Origin: Chitinophaga horti | GTDB taxonomy: Bacteria; Bacteroidota; Bacteroidia; Chitinophagales; Chitinophagaceae | DNA: 64,000 bases | Direction of reading: 5' to 3' | NCBI RefSeq assembly: GCF_022867795.2 | Contig: NZ_CP107006.1 | Location: 1,612,001 to 1,676,000 of the forward strand | In this document: positions 26,397-35,904 of the stretch, one piece after another | How the letters are laid out: the number at the start of each line of letters is the position of its first letter | Position numbering within the stretch: position 1 is the stretch's first letter | The notes under the pieces: model-generated | The model's input: only the letters and a program-made list of their open reading frames with translations | Told to the model about the DNA's origin: nothing | Database searches by the model: none | Position numbers and translations under genes: made by a program

Positions 26397-28925
26397 ATGG
26401 AAGATCAAGTACAATCAGACGAATCATTGCACAACGTGATCCACGTTGGTGGGATGTATGAAAACTGGTTCCTGGATTACGCCTCCTACGTTATCCTGGA
26501 AAGGGCGGTACCCAGTATAGAAGACGGATTGAAGCCGGTACAACGGCGCATCCTGCATGCCATGAAAGAAATGGACGATGGCCGCTACAATAAGGCAGCC
26601 AACATCATCGGCCAAACCATGCAGTATCACCCCCACGGCGACGCGTCCATTACCGACGCCATGGTGAATATGGGGCAAAAGGAACTGCTGATCGATACCC
26701 AGGGCAACTGGGGCGACATTCGCACCGGCGACTCCGCAGCGGCAGCCCGTTACATCGAGGCGCGTCCGTCCAAGTTCGCGCTGGATATTATGTTTAATCC
26801 GAAAACCACGCAATGGCAGCTAAGCTACGACGGCCGTAAAAACGAACCGCTGTTCCTGCCCGTGAAGTTCCCGCTGCTGCTGGCACAGGGAGCGGAAGGT
26901 ATTGCGGTGGGCCTTTCGACCAAAATATTACCACACAATTTCTGTGAGCTGATAGACGCATCTATCAAATACCTGCGCGGTAAAAAGTTCGAATTGTACC
27001 CCGACTTCCTGACGGGCGGTATGATCGACGTGGCCAACTATAACGACGGTCGCCGCGGCGGTAAAGTGCGTGTAAGGGCGCATATCGAAGAGCGTGATAA
27101 AAAGACGCTGATCGTAAAAGACGTACCTTATGGCGTGACCACCACCAGCCTTATGGAATCGATCGTGAAAGCGAACGATAACGGTAAGATCAAGATCAAA
27201 AAGGTAATTGATAATACCGCCAAAGATGTTGAAGTGGAAGTGCAGCTGGCACCCGGCATTTCGCCGGACATTACCATCGATGCGCTGTATGCGTTTACCG
27301 ATTGTGAAGTGTCTATTTCTCCCAACGCCTGCGTGATCGTGGACGATAAGCCGAAGTTCATCGGCGTATCCGACCTGTTGCGCGAATCCGCCGAGTTTAC
27401 CAAAGGTTTACTGCAACGCGAGCTGCAGATCAAACTGGGTGAACTGGAAGAGAAATGGCATTATACTTCCCTGGAGAAAATCTTCTTCGAGAAAGGCATC
27501 TATAAGGAGCTGGAACAAAAACACAAAGATTGGGAAGCGGTAATCGCTGCGATCGATAAAGCTTTCGGTCCGTATAAAAAGTTGCTGAAAAGGGAGATTG
27601 CGAGAGAGGATATTCTTAAACTGACAGAGAAGCCCGTACGTCGTATTTACCGTCTCGACATCAATGAGCTGAACGAACAGATCAAAGGTATTGAAGCCGA
27701 CATCAAACAGGTAAAACATGACCTGGCGAACCTCACGGACTACACCGTAGCCTATTACGAAAACCTGCTGAAGAAGTATGGTAAAGGCCGCGAGCGTAAA
27801 ACCGAGATCAAAACCTTTGACACTATCCAGGTGCAGCAGGTGGCCATCGCCAATACCAAGATTTATGTGAACCGCGAAGACGGCTTCATCGGTACGTCGC
27901 TTAAGAAAGATGAATTTGTAGCCGATTGCTCGGACCTCGATAACATCATCGTTTTCCGCCGCGACGGTAAAATGCTCGTCACCAAAGTGGCCGACAAAAC
28001 CTTCGTAGGTAAAGATATTATTCACGTAGACGTGTTCCGCAAGAACGACGAACGTATGACTTATAACATGGTGTACGTCGACGGTAAAAGTGGCATCAGC
28101 TTCGCGAAACGTTTCAATGTAACCGGCATTACCCGTGATAAAGAGTACGATCTCACAAAAGGCGAGAAGAACTCTAAAGTACTGTACTTTACCGCTAACG
28201 CCAACGGCGAAGCCGAAGTGGTGTCGGTTAAACTGACTGCCAACTCCGCCGCCCGTATCAAGGAACTCGATCTCTATTTCGAAACGATTGCGATCAAGGG
28301 GCGTGGCTCTATGGGTAACCAGGTGACCAAATACCCTGTGCGCGCCGTGAAGTTTAAAGAGAAAGGTGTATCTACCCTGGCCGGTATCAAGATATGGTAC
28401 GACGATGCGGTGGGCCGTTTAAATACAGACAGCCGTGGTTTATACGTGGGTAGTTTCGAGAACGAGGATAAGATCATCGTGTTCTATAAAAACGGTACGT
28501 ATGAACTGACCAACTTCGAACTTACGAACCGCTACGATCCCGAAGAAGCGGTATACATCGAGAAATTCAACCCGGAGAAGATTGTATCCGCGATTTACTT
28601 CGATTCCGATAAGAAACAATTCAACGCCAAACGTTTCAAGATTGAGACGCTTACGATGAACAACAAGTTTTCCTTCATTAAGGAAGGCGCTAAAAACTAC
28701 CTGGAGCTGGTGACCACACAGGCCGAACCTGTTGTGTTAATCAAAACCGGCAAGAAGCGCGATCCCGAAGAGGAAGAAGTTGCACTGCACGAATACCTTG
28801 AAGTGACTGGCTGGCGTACCGTAGGTACCCGCATCGCAGGCGAGGACTTTATCAGCGTGGAGCTGCTGACCGAAGATGAAGAGGAGGAGACGGAAGACGG
28901 GCAGGTGCAGGGGGAACTGTTTTAA
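26397..28925 (+). CDS. parC: DNA topoisomerase IV subunit A
   Basis: Breakage-reunion subunit of topoisomerase IV. The 842-residue protein has the KPVQRRILHAM motif, the catalytic tyrosine Y119 in AAARYIEARPS, the coiled-coil arm and a C-terminal beta-pinwheel. The GyrA box (QRRGGKG) is absent, which supports ParC over GyrA. The C-terminal end is acidic (EDEEEETED). ATG 26397 is used; an upstream in-frame ATG at 26322 lies inside the cupin gene. Last gene of the parE operon, ended by a strong terminator. Confidence 0.95.
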   Translation: MEDQVQSDESLHNVIHVGGMYENWFLDYASYVILERAVPSIEDGLKPVQRRILHAMKEMDDGRYNKAANIIGQTMQYHPHGDASITDAMVNMGQKELLIDTQGNWGDIRTGDSAAAARYIEARPSKFALDIMFNPKTTQWQLSYDGRKNEPLFLPVKFPLLLAQGAEGIAVGLSTKILPHNFCELIDASIKYLRGKKFELYPDFLTGGMIDVANYNDGRRGGKVRVRAHIEERDKKTLIVKDVPYGVTTTSLMESIVKANDNGKIKIKKVIDNTAKDVEVEVQLAPGISPDITIDALYAFTDCEVSISPNACVIVDDKPKFIGVSDLLRESAEFTKGLLQRELQIKLGELEEKWHYTSLEKIFFEKGIYKELEQKHKDWEAVIAAIDKAFGPYKKLLKREIAREDILKLTEKPVRRIYRLDINELNEQIKGIEADIKQVKHDLANLTDYTVAYYENLLKKYGKGRERKTEIKTFDTIQVQQVAIANTKIYVNREDGFIGTSLKKDEFVADCSDLDNIIVFRRDGKMLVTKVADKTFVGKDIIHVDVFRKNDERMTYNMVYVDGKSGISFAKRFNVTGITRDKEYDLTKGEKNSKVLYFTANANGEAEVVSVKLTANSAARIKELDLYFETIAIKGRGSMGNQVTKYPVRAVKFKEKGVSTLAGIKIWYDDAVGRLNTDSRGLYVGSFENEDKIIVFYKNGTYELTNFELTNRYDPEEAVYIEKFNPEKIVSAIYFDSDKKQFNAKRFKIETLTMNNKFSFIKEGAKNYLELVTTQAEPVVLIKTGKKRDPEEEEVALHEYLEVTGWRTVGTRIAGEDFISVELLTEDEEEETEDGQVQGELF

Positions 28926-28934
28926 AAGAAATAA

Positions 28935-28972
28935 AAACGGGGCTGTATCACACGATACAGCCCCGTTTCATT
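28935..28972. terminator. Bidirectional terminator after parC
   Basis: AAACGGGGCTGTAT (28935-28948) pairs perfectly with 28955-28968 around CACACG. It lies between the convergent parC and the leftward gene ending at 28983. Confidence 0.92.
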
Positions 28973-28982
28973 TTATCAGCGA

Positions 28983-29957
28983 CTAATTTTTCTTCTTCTT
29001 CTTTTCCTGCTGCGCTTTCTGCTCCCCAAACACCTCATCATCCGTCCGGATGCGCTTTAAGTCTTTTTTACTTTGATCCAACGGCGCAACAATTGGTGCC
29101 TTACCCTGCTCTAACGCGTCGTGGAAGATCTTTTCGATGTGTACCCATTTGCCCGCTTTCCACTGGAAGCCTTCATAATCCAGGTCTGGTACATAAGTAG
29201 CGAGTTTACCCGGTTCGTTGGTTTCGGAAATAAGGTGATCGTACATTACCTTTTGCATGTCGGGGCTGTAGTTCAATGACACATTCACATCCTGCTTATA
29301 CTCCAGCACAAAACGGTTGAGTGTCGGTTTGCGCACGGTGTCCTCTGCGAAGCTGAACATGGGTGCGCCGAATACCGGTTGGCCCGTCTCAAAGGAAAGC
29401 ATTTCCATCATTTTCTTCTGGCTGCGGAAGTTGTTACCGTCCCAGCCAAAGAGGGTGTAGTATTGCTTATTGAAATATTGTGTCTGAACAATTTTGTAGT
29501 ACAGGCAACCGATCCAGGCCTTCGGGCTGGTAATGGTATCCCAATTATTGATGAAGTCCGAGTTGTCGAACAGCGGATAAAGTTTCAGCTGGCCGTCCGC
29601 GCTTTTCTGCTGGATGGCGCCGTAATGCCGGAACGAGCGGTCTTCCCGCTGTAAGGCCCAGGTAAAGATGCGGAAAGTGCTATCTTTCGGGTATTGGATC
29701 GATACCGTGCGCAGTGAGTCAAACGGGTAGTAGAAGGAGCCGGGCGTTTTAAGCGCCTGCACCAGCTTTGGGATAAAGAGATCGCAGGCTTCCTCGCGAC
29801 GCTCCTGTTCCTGCTCAAAAATGATACGGGAAGCAAAGTAACGCAGGGAATCCTCCTTTTCAGCTAGCGCTTTGAAGCTGGCCGGACTGATGCGCTGTGC
29901 GGATGCCGTGAGTGCGGTGAAGCAGGCAAATAATATGCAGATGAATCTTCTCGTCAT
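28983..29957 (-). CDS. Conserved-looking secreted protein of unknown function
   Basis: A 324-residue protein with a signal peptide (RRFICILFACFTALTASAQ). The body is rich in aromatic residues and contains YFNKQYYTLFGWDGN and a Lys-rich end (QQEKKKKKN). No known fold or catalytic motif is recognised. The start is put at ATG 29957; an in-frame ATG at 30005 would add 16 residues before the signal peptide. It follows the glycosyltransferase gene by 69 bases on the same strand and may be the last gene of that operon, ended by the terminator at 28935-28972. Confidence 0.75.
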   Translation of the reverse strand: MTRRFICILFACFTALTASAQRISPASFKALAEKEDSLRYFASRIIFEQEQERREEACDLFIPKLVQALKTPGSFYYPFDSLRTVSIQYPKDSTFRIFTWALQREDRSFRHYGAIQQKSADGQLKLYPLFDNSDFINNWDTITSPKAWIGCLYYKIVQTQYFNKQYYTLFGWDGNNFRSQKKMMEMLSFETGQPVFGAPMFSFAEDTVRKPTLNRFVLEYKQDVNVSLNYSPDMQKVMYDHLISETNEPGKLATYVPDLDYEGFQWKAGKWVHIEKIFHDALEQGKAPIVAPLDQSKKDLKRIRTDDEVFGEQKAQQEKKKKKN

Positions 29958-30026
29958 GATGTAAGGATAGTTGAGCCTGCCAGGGAAAACAGCAGGTATC
30001 AACATAAAAACAAATTAAGACTGGTT

Positions 30027-31172
30027 TTATTGTATGGCCACCAAATTTCCCAGTGCGTCCACGAAGTTTGCCCAGGAGTAACGCTGCTTTTGCGCGGCAA
30101 TAAACGCAGCGAATTTCTCCGGACCTTCATCTACCAGCCGCAGAATGCCTTCCGCAATAGCCGCTGGTTCCGGTGCTACCACATAACCGGCCTGCCCGTT
30201 TGGTACAATTTCCGGCAGGCCGCCGACATTCGTCACCACCATCGGTTTTTCGAAATGATAGGCCATCTGCGAAATGCCACTCTGCGTCGCGGAGCGATAA
30301 GGTTGCACCACCGCATCCGCGGCGGAGAAGTAGTACTTCACCATCTCATTCGGGATGAACTCATTGGCCATCACCAGCTTATCTTTCAGTTGGAAACGTT
30401 GTAAGAGCTCGTCATAAGGCTGCCTGTCCTCATAAAACTCACCCGCCACGATCAGGCGAATGTCCTTGCGGGCGGCAATACGTACATCACCCATGGCCTC
30501 CAGCAGCAGGTCCAGGCCCTTGTAAGCCCGCACGAAACCGAAGAACAACAAGTACTTGTAATTCGGTGCCAGTCCCAGTGCCGTAAGTGCCGCAGGTGCC
30601 GGTACTGCGCTGCCAAAGCTATCGTAAACAGGGTGGGGGGAGCAGATTGCCGGTTTGTCAGACAGCATACGCACGTCATTCAACACCTCATCGCTGAGCG
30701 TGATGAACGCATCGCACTGCTTTACGAAATAACGTGTAAATGGCCCATCGCCGGGTCTTTTTTCATGAGGGATCAGGTTGTGCATGAGGCCAATCACTTT
30801 CGTCTTTCCGTTCTTCTTCGCTTCTTTGATCACCGTACCCAAGCTTGGCGCCATCAATGGCAGCCAGAAGGCTGCAATGATCAGGTCGGGCGCTTCACGG
30901 CGCAGGCGTTTGCCCGTCAGTAGCCAGTTCAGCGGGTTCATGGAATGTACGGAGCGGCGAATGTTCAGTCCATCTGGTACCGGGCCTTCCGCATACTGCG
31001 TTTTGCCCGGGAACATGAAAGAAGGGTATTGGAAAGAGAACGTTTCGATGCGCACCTCGTTGCCATTGTTTTGCAGCTCGTAAGCCAGGCGCTCATTAAA
31101 AGCCGCCAGCCCACCGCGTAACGGGTGGGCCGGACCAAGTATAACTATTTTCTTATGGGTGATCTTCGTCAA
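30027..31172 (-). CDS. Glycosyltransferase family 4 (GT-B fold)
   Basis: A 381-residue cytosolic glycosyltransferase. The N-terminal domain begins KIVILGPAHPLRGGLAAFNERLAYEL with the glycine-rich acceptor loop. The C-terminal GT1-type donor domain shows LLFFGFVRAYKGLDLLLEA, and the FIPNEMVKYYFSAADAVVQPYRSATQSG segment with the E-x7-E-like region before VTNVGGLPEIV. It likely transfers a sugar from a nucleotide donor onto a lipid or glycan. The start lies 11 bases from the stop of the upstream GT2 gene, so both are co-expressed. Specific substrate unknown. Confidence 0.9.
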   Translation of the reverse strand: MTKITHKKIVILGPAHPLRGGLAAFNERLAYELQNNGNEVRIETFSFQYPSFMFPGKTQYAEGPVPDGLNIRRSVHSMNPLNWLLTGKRLRREAPDLIIAAFWLPLMAPSLGTVIKEAKKNGKTKVIGLMHNLIPHEKRPGDGPFTRYFVKQCDAFITLSDEVLNDVRMLSDKPAICSPHPVYDSFGSAVPAPAALTALGLAPNYKYLLFFGFVRAYKGLDLLLEAMGDVRIAARKDIRLIVAGEFYEDRQPYDELLQRFQLKDKLVMANEFIPNEMVKYYFSAADAVVQPYRSATQSGISQMAYHFEKPMVVTNVGGLPEIVPNGQAGYVVAPEPAAIAEGILRLVDEGPEKFAAFIAAQKQRYSWANFVDALGNLVAIQ

Positions 31173-31183
31173 GGGAACTGCGT

Positions 31184-32134
31184 TTAAGCTTTAATTTCCA
31201 GTCGCTCTTCCACCAGGTAACTGTTACGGTCGGCGGAGTTGCGGGTAACCAATTCCGCGATAAAGCCCGTGAGGAACAATTGCGAGCCGATGATCATGAA
31301 CAACAGGGCCAGGTAAAAGATCGGCCTGTCTGTCATATTGTATTGCAGGTTCACGATTTTGGCAAACGCCAGGTAAAAAGAGATCACGAAACCGAGGAAG
31401 AAGAACACGAAGCCCATAGCACCGAAGAAGTGCATCGGGCGTTTACCGAACTTACCGACGAACATGATAGACGCGAGGTCCAGGAAGCCGTTGATAAACC
31501 TCTCGAGGCCAAACTTCGTTACGCCGTATTTACGAGCGCGGTGTTCCACCACCTTTTCACCGATCTTGCGGAAGCCCGCCCACTTGGCGATTACCGGGAT
31601 GTAGCGGTGCATCTCTCCATATACCTCTATTGACTTCACCACTTTCCTGCGGTATGATTTGAGGCCACAGTTAAAGTCGTGCAGTTTGATACCGCTCATT
31701 TTTGCCGTTACGCCGTTGAAGAACTTCGAAGGGATCGTCTTCATGATCGGGTCGTACCGTTTCTTTTTCCAGCCGCTGATCAGGTCATAACCGTCGCGCA
31801 TGATCAGGTTATAGAGTTCCGGAATTTCGTCCGGGCTATCCTGCAAATCCGCGTCCATCGTGATGATCACATCACCTTTAGCGGCGCGGAAACCTTCATT
31901 GAGCGCGGCTGACTTGCCATAGTTGCGCTGGAAGCGAATGCCTTTAATATGATTGTTGCCGGCGGCCAGTTTGGTGATCACTTCCCAGGAATCGTCCGTA
32001 CTGCCGTCGTCTATCATCCACACTTCATAGGAGTAATTGTTAGCCTGCATGACGCGGTCGATCCACGCGGCCAGTTCCGGCAGAGATTCTTCTTCGTTTT
32101 TTAAGGGAACGATAACGGATATGTCTAAACTCAT
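31184..32134 (-). CDS. Glycosyltransferase family 2, dolichyl-phosphate-mannose-synthase-like
   Basis: A 316-residue membrane-anchored GT2 enzyme. The GT-A domain opens VIVPLKNEEESLPEL, has the DDGSTDDS nucleotide motif, the DxD region DADLQDSPDE and an acceptor-side helix. Two C-terminal membrane helices are at about 233-255 and 270-290. This is the architecture of polyprenyl-phosphate glycosyltransferases (GtrB/DPM1 type), which load a sugar on the undecaprenyl carrier. It lies between DUF4199 and a GT4 in a tight leftward operon, pointing to surface glycan assembly. Confidence 0.9.
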   Translation of the reverse strand: MSLDISVIVPLKNEEESLPELAAWIDRVMQANNYSYEVWMIDDGSTDDSWEVITKLAAGNNHIKGIRFQRNYGKSAALNEGFRAAKGDVIITMDADLQDSPDEIPELYNLIMRDGYDLISGWKKKRYDPIMKTIPSKFFNGVTAKMSGIKLHDFNCGLKSYRRKVVKSIEVYGEMHRYIPVIAKWAGFRKIGEKVVEHRARKYGVTKFGLERFINGFLDLASIMFVGKFGKRPMHFFGAMGFVFFFLGFVISFYLAFAKIVNLQYNMTDRPIFYLALLFMIIGSQLFLTGFIAELVTRNSADRNSYLVEERLEIKA

Positions 32135-32155
32135 GTTAATGTCCGGATTATAGGT

Positions 32156-32638
32156 CTATTGTTTTTTGAAGGCGATTGCGCTGATAGCGGAAAAGATCGC
32201 TCCTGCAATCAGCTGACTGATAACGATGCCGCCGAGTACGAATGGGATGAGCATTGAACGCATCCGGGCGTCGTTCTCCTGGATCATTTCCGCTGTATAC
32301 CCCTGTTGCTTCGCACTTTCCATCGTGTACTTCAGCATCAGGTCCTGGAAACCGGGAGAGCTGGCCAGATAGGCCGCTATGATCACACCCACGATTACCG
32401 TGAACACCGCTGTTGTACGAAATCCGTTGGCGAACAAATGTCCGAAGCCGTTTTTATCGTTCTGTTTACGGTATTCAAGCGTAGACAGTACAATGGCGGC
32501 CAGCAGCAGAAGGGTAGGGCTCCAGTTCACGAGGAAGTGGGTAGCAGGTAATTTCAGTAAGATCAATCCACCGAGATAAATCAAGACACTCACCGCCGCA
32601 AAGGGCACCCCGTATTTCAAATGTGGTTTGTTGTTCAT
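32156..32638 (-). CDS. DUF4199 membrane protein
   Basis: A 160-residue protein with four hydrophobic helices (about 13-30, 38-50, 74-93, 132-155) and a short charged loop after helix 3. This is the design of DUF4199, a family common in Bacteroidota and often encoded next to GT2 genes. The function is unknown. Its start lies five bases after the stop of the dihydroorotase-like gene, and the GT2 start is 21 bases beyond its stop. Confidence 0.82.
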   Translation of the reverse strand: MNNKPHLKYGVPFAAVSVLIYLGGLILLKLPATHFLVNWSPTLLLLAAIVLSTLEYRKQNDKNGFGHLFANGFRTTAVFTVIVGVIIAAYLASSPGFQDLMLKYTMESAKQQGYTAEMIQENDARMRSMLIPFVLGGIVISQLIAGAIFSAISAIAFKKQ

Positions 32639-32643
32639 GTCTT

Positions 32644-33909
32644 TTATCCCAGGTAAACTTTTCCGTTATTGATAATGCCCAGCGCCATGCCTTTCAGCTG
32701 GCGGCCAAGATAAGCCGAATTTTTTGATTTGGACCCGATGTGCGCCTCGCTAAAAGTGTACTCCCGTGAGGGGGAGAACAAGGTAAGTTCCGCTTTAGCA
32801 CCTTCTTCGATAACGGGCGTCGGCAGGTCAAACACCTTGCGGCCACCAGTCGCCAGCATTTCCGCCAGCTGCGCCACCGGAACCTCCGGCAAAGCCGTAA
32901 CAAGTGCACCAAAAGCACTTTCAAGCCCGATCATGCCGTGTTTAGCATACTCGAACTCCACTTGTTTGGCATCCCAGTCCTGTGGCAGGTGGTGTGTAGC
33001 GAAGCAGTCGATCTGCCCGTTCTTCACCGCCGCCTTCAGCGCAGCCACGTCTTCCGCGCTGCGTAGGGGAGGATTTACTTTGAGGTTTGTATCGTAATCT
33101 GCCAGGTCGGCATCGGTAAACGTAAGGTGGTAGGGCGTAACGGAGCAAGTCACTTTTACGCCTTCCGCTTTGGCTGCAGTAATCAGTTCCACAGATTTAG
33201 CCGTGCTGATGGCGGTAAAGTGGATATGCGAATCTGTATAGCGCGCCAGTTCCAGGTCGCGGCGGATCATGATCTCTTCGCCGATCGCCGGCTTGCCGGG
33301 CATGCCCAGGCGGGTGGAGTGGATGCCTTCGTGCATCAGTCCGTGGCCGGAAATGCTTGTATCATCTGGCACCTGTATCACTGCACCATTAAATGCTTTT
33401 ACGTACTGGAGCGCTTTCAGCATCAGGCCGGATGACTGCAAAGGTTTCAATCCGTCGGAGAAAGCCGCTGCACCAGTCAGGCGCATCTCATACATTTCTG
33501 CGAGAGAACTGCCTTCCAGGTTTTTGCTGATGGCGCCGATCGGCAGCACATTTACCAGTCCGTTGCGGGTTTGGCTGAGAATATATTCTACCTGCGGTTT
33601 CGTCTGGATAGCCGGTTGCGTATTCGGCACTACCATCACCGTCGTAAAGCCGCCTACGGCCGCAGCCCTGGAGCCGCTTTGCAAGTCCTCCTTATATTCC
33701 TGTCCCGGGTCGCAAAAGTTCGCGAAAACATCTGCCCAGCCGGTGGATACATGCAGGTCATCCGAAGAAATTACCTGCGCATCTTCCGGGGCCGAAAGCT
33801 CGTCGCCAATCTGCTGAATAATGCCGTTTGAAATGAGAATGTCCTTTTGTTGCCCGTTAAAGGGGGAGTGAGATGCAACTATCCGTACGTTTTTGAGTAA
33901 TATATGCAT
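32644..33909 (-). CDS. Dihydroorotase homologue lacking the metal-binding residues
   Basis: A 421-residue amidohydrolase of the dihydroorotase family (pyrimidine synthesis, ring closure of carbamoyl aspartate). The fold is intact: the DPGQEYKED and VMVVPNTQPA segments are typical. However, the metal-binding H-x-H that follows the first strand reads F62-A-N64, the adjacent substrate-binding Arg is C66, and the late catalytic D-H-A-P-H reads THHLPQ. It is therefore probably not catalytic, like the PyrC' (pseudo-dihydroorotase) subunits that scaffold aspartate transcarbamoylase. First gene of an operon with DUF4199 and glycosyltransferases. The ATG at 33909 has a -7 box about 40 bases upstream. 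Confidence 0.85.
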   Translation of the reverse strand: MHILLKNVRIVASHSPFNGQQKDILISNGIIQQIGDELSAPEDAQVISSDDLHVSTGWADVFANFCDPGQEYKEDLQSGSRAAAVGGFTTVMVVPNTQPAIQTKPQVEYILSQTRNGLVNVLPIGAISKNLEGSSLAEMYEMRLTGAAAFSDGLKPLQSSGLMLKALQYVKAFNGAVIQVPDDTSISGHGLMHEGIHSTRLGMPGKPAIGEEIMIRRDLELARYTDSHIHFTAISTAKSVELITAAKAEGVKVTCSVTPYHLTFTDADLADYDTNLKVNPPLRSAEDVAALKAAVKNGQIDCFATHHLPQDWDAKQVEFEYAKHGMIGLESAFGALVTALPEVPVAQLAEMLATGGRKVFDLPTPVIEEGAKAELTLFSPSREYTFSEAHIGSKSKNSAYLGRQLKGMALGIINNGKVYLG

Positions 33910-33948
33910 TGCAGAATCTGATCTTTATGGTCTATAACCAATCCGGGG

Positions 33949-33956
33949 CAAATGTA
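33949..33956 (-). promoter_or_regulatory. -7 element for the dihydroorotase-like/glycosyltransferase operon
   Basis: On the minus strand TACATTTG is a perfect TAnnTTTG match, about 40 bases upstream of the ATG at 33909. No TTG was found at the ideal distance. Confidence 0.4.
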
Positions 33957-34064
33957 ATATAAATGTACTAAAGATGAATATGTGAGGCATGGCCCCTAAA
34001 AGCAAACCTCTGCCGTAACCGGGCAGGGGCTGCACTTTAATGGAAACTTGGAGAACTGTTAAAA

Positions 34065-35042
34065 TTATTGTTCCCGGCGAAGCGTCAGCGGATCGCAGCC
34101 GAAGAAGCGTATAAAGGCGCGTATAAATCCCATGTAACTGCTGTATCCCACCTTCTGCGCAATCGCCGATTTACCAGCATTCGTCTGCATCAGCAGGTCG
34201 AACGCCCGGTACATCCTGATCTGGTGAAGATAATTATCGAACCGCACATTGTACACCTGTTCAAACCCACGCGCCAGCATATCCACCGATAACTGCGACC
34301 GCTCGGCCATGTTGGCCAGTGTGATATCGGCATCCGGGTGATTATTAATATGTATCCTCACCAGTGAAAGGCGGTCACGGTACCGCTGGTCCAGGGGCAA
34401 CGCCGGCTGCTTTTCATTCCGCAGCTGCGTGAGGAATTGCAGGTACATGTCCAGGAAGTTGCGGCGGAAGTAGTAGTATGCCGGCTGGTACACATATTTG
34501 CAGGAAATAACCCGGTTCAGCGTTTCCCGTCGCACATCGTCTATCCGGTAAGGCGCACTGTTCACAATGCCACTGTGTTGCAGCAACGGAAGCCGCGCCA
34601 GTTCCTCGAAATCCGGGTGTTTAGCCGCGAGGTCCTTCACCTTCAGCGGGTCTACGTTCACATGAATACTCAGCGAACTATCGATCGTCGGCCACACTGT
34701 GTGAACCTCCGGAAGTATATTAAACAGATTACACTCATTATCACCCAGTATCATCGGGTTGCCTTCGCGCAACTTGGCCGGCAGGTTGCCGCCGAACCAA
34801 TGATGCAGTGCGAGCACATGACTGGCGGAGAACGGGTTGAGCGTAGTCAGCTCCCGCATATTGATATAATGCATCCAGAAGGAGAAGGGCCCCGTTTTGA
34901 TGTTGAGGTCCAGCAGTTCGCCGTTAGCATCACCTTTAAAATAAGTGCGTGCGTACGGAATGAGATACTTCACAAGATGTGACGGTACCTGTGCCGCAGG
35001 TACGGTTAAATTATCAGCCCTTTCGATAAGTAAAACGTTCAT
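34065..35042 (-). CDS. AraC-family transcriptional regulator
   Basis: A 325-residue protein. Residues about 225-325 form an AraC HTH: the first helix-turn-helix around ITLANMAERSQLSVDML, the second around KSAIAQKVGYSSYMGFIRAFIRFFGCDPL. The N-terminal 220 residues are a ligand or oligomerisation domain without a recognised motif. It is divergent from the secreted protein gene at 35322. The ligand and targets are unknown. Confidence 0.88.
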   Translation of the reverse strand: MNVLLIERADNLTVPAAQVPSHLVKYLIPYARTYFKGDANGELLDLNIKTGPFSFWMHYINMRELTTLNPFSASHVLALHHWFGGNLPAKLREGNPMILGDNECNLFNILPEVHTVWPTIDSSLSIHVNVDPLKVKDLAAKHPDFEELARLPLLQHSGIVNSAPYRIDDVRRETLNRVISCKYVYQPAYYYFRRNFLDMYLQFLTQLRNEKQPALPLDQRYRDRLSLVRIHINNHPDADITLANMAERSQLSVDMLARGFEQVYNVRFDNYLHQIRMYRAFDLLMQTNAGKSAIAQKVGYSSYMGFIRAFIRFFGCDPLTLRREQ

Positions 35043-35321
35043 TGTTTAACGTTTAAAATGTAAGGATGTTATTCCTGGTAGGCTAAACGGAGATTGATCA
35101 ACTTTTTCCGATATTAATAACGACAAATATGGATTCGCGGGAGTATATGTCTCGAAAAAATAGTTGTTAAAATGATAGTCGCTTTTTCAGTGTTACGCTG
35201 AAACTCGTGTTCCCGTGTGTAAGTAAATATAAAAAGTATTGCTGAAAATCATGTATTTAATTATAATATTATGCTTATTCGCAATAATTTCATTAGCTTA
35301 ACGCCCTTAAATAATTATAGG

Positions 35322-35897
35322 ATGAGAAGGATTGTTTACCCGATAGCCGTTTTATTGGCTGGTTACATCGGGTTGTCGGCTACCACCGCCCCGGGCATAG
35401 AAGGAAGTTATGACATAGCAGGATTTAGTTTGCAGTCAACCTATACCGTTACGCCCAAAACCGGCAGGCGTACCATTAAAACCGTTTGGACCAACGCTTA
35501 CCAGGGCGAGTCCGTAAAAGGGACCGCTGTAATTGACGCCAAGAGCATTAAATATCAGGGCTTTTCGTACACAGTGAATACCGATGGCGAAATGCAGCAA
35601 GTATCCGGCGACATGGCTACCCTGCCCGAATCGGCCCCGCTGAACAAAACTATGATGAAGCTGGATGTAACCTTTCCTTATAAACAAATTGCCGCTGATT
35701 CCTTGCAGATCGATGCGTCGATTTCGCATTTTGGTGCGGACGGTATGTTGCCTGCCGTGGCTCCGGTGAGGGCGCATTATGCGTGGAGTGGGGATACGTT
35801 GGTGGTGACGGAGGTGTTGAAGATGAAGTCGGAACAGGCGGATAAGAATGTGGAGTTGGAAGGAGTGGTGCGGACGAAGTATTTGAAGCGGAAGTAG
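35322..35897 (+). CDS. Small secreted protein of unknown function
   Basis: A 191-residue protein with a short signal peptide (RIVYPIAVLLAGYIGLSA). The mature part is rich in beta-forming residues (GSYDIAGFSLQ, YQGFSYTVNTDG), ending in TKYLKRK; it may be a small lipocalin-like barrel, but no family is recognised. ATG 35322 gives a clean signal peptide; an upstream in-frame ATG at 35271 adds 17 polar residues. It is divergent from the AraC regulator gene, which may control it. Confidence 0.65.
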   Translation: MRRIVYPIAVLLAGYIGLSATTAPGIEGSYDIAGFSLQSTYTVTPKTGRRTIKTVWTNAYQGESVKGTAVIDAKSIKYQGFSYTVNTDGEMQQVSGDMATLPESAPLNKTMMKLDVTFPYKQIAADSLQIDASISHFGADGMLPAVAPVRAHYAWSGDTLVVTEVLKMKSEQADKNVELEGVVRTKYLKRK

Positions 35898-35904
35898 GTT
35901 TTTT

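Noticed and set aside
34008..34030. Terminator hairpin near the AraC gene
   Set aside because: CCTCTGCC/GGCAGGGG forms a hairpin but no T tract follows in either direction.
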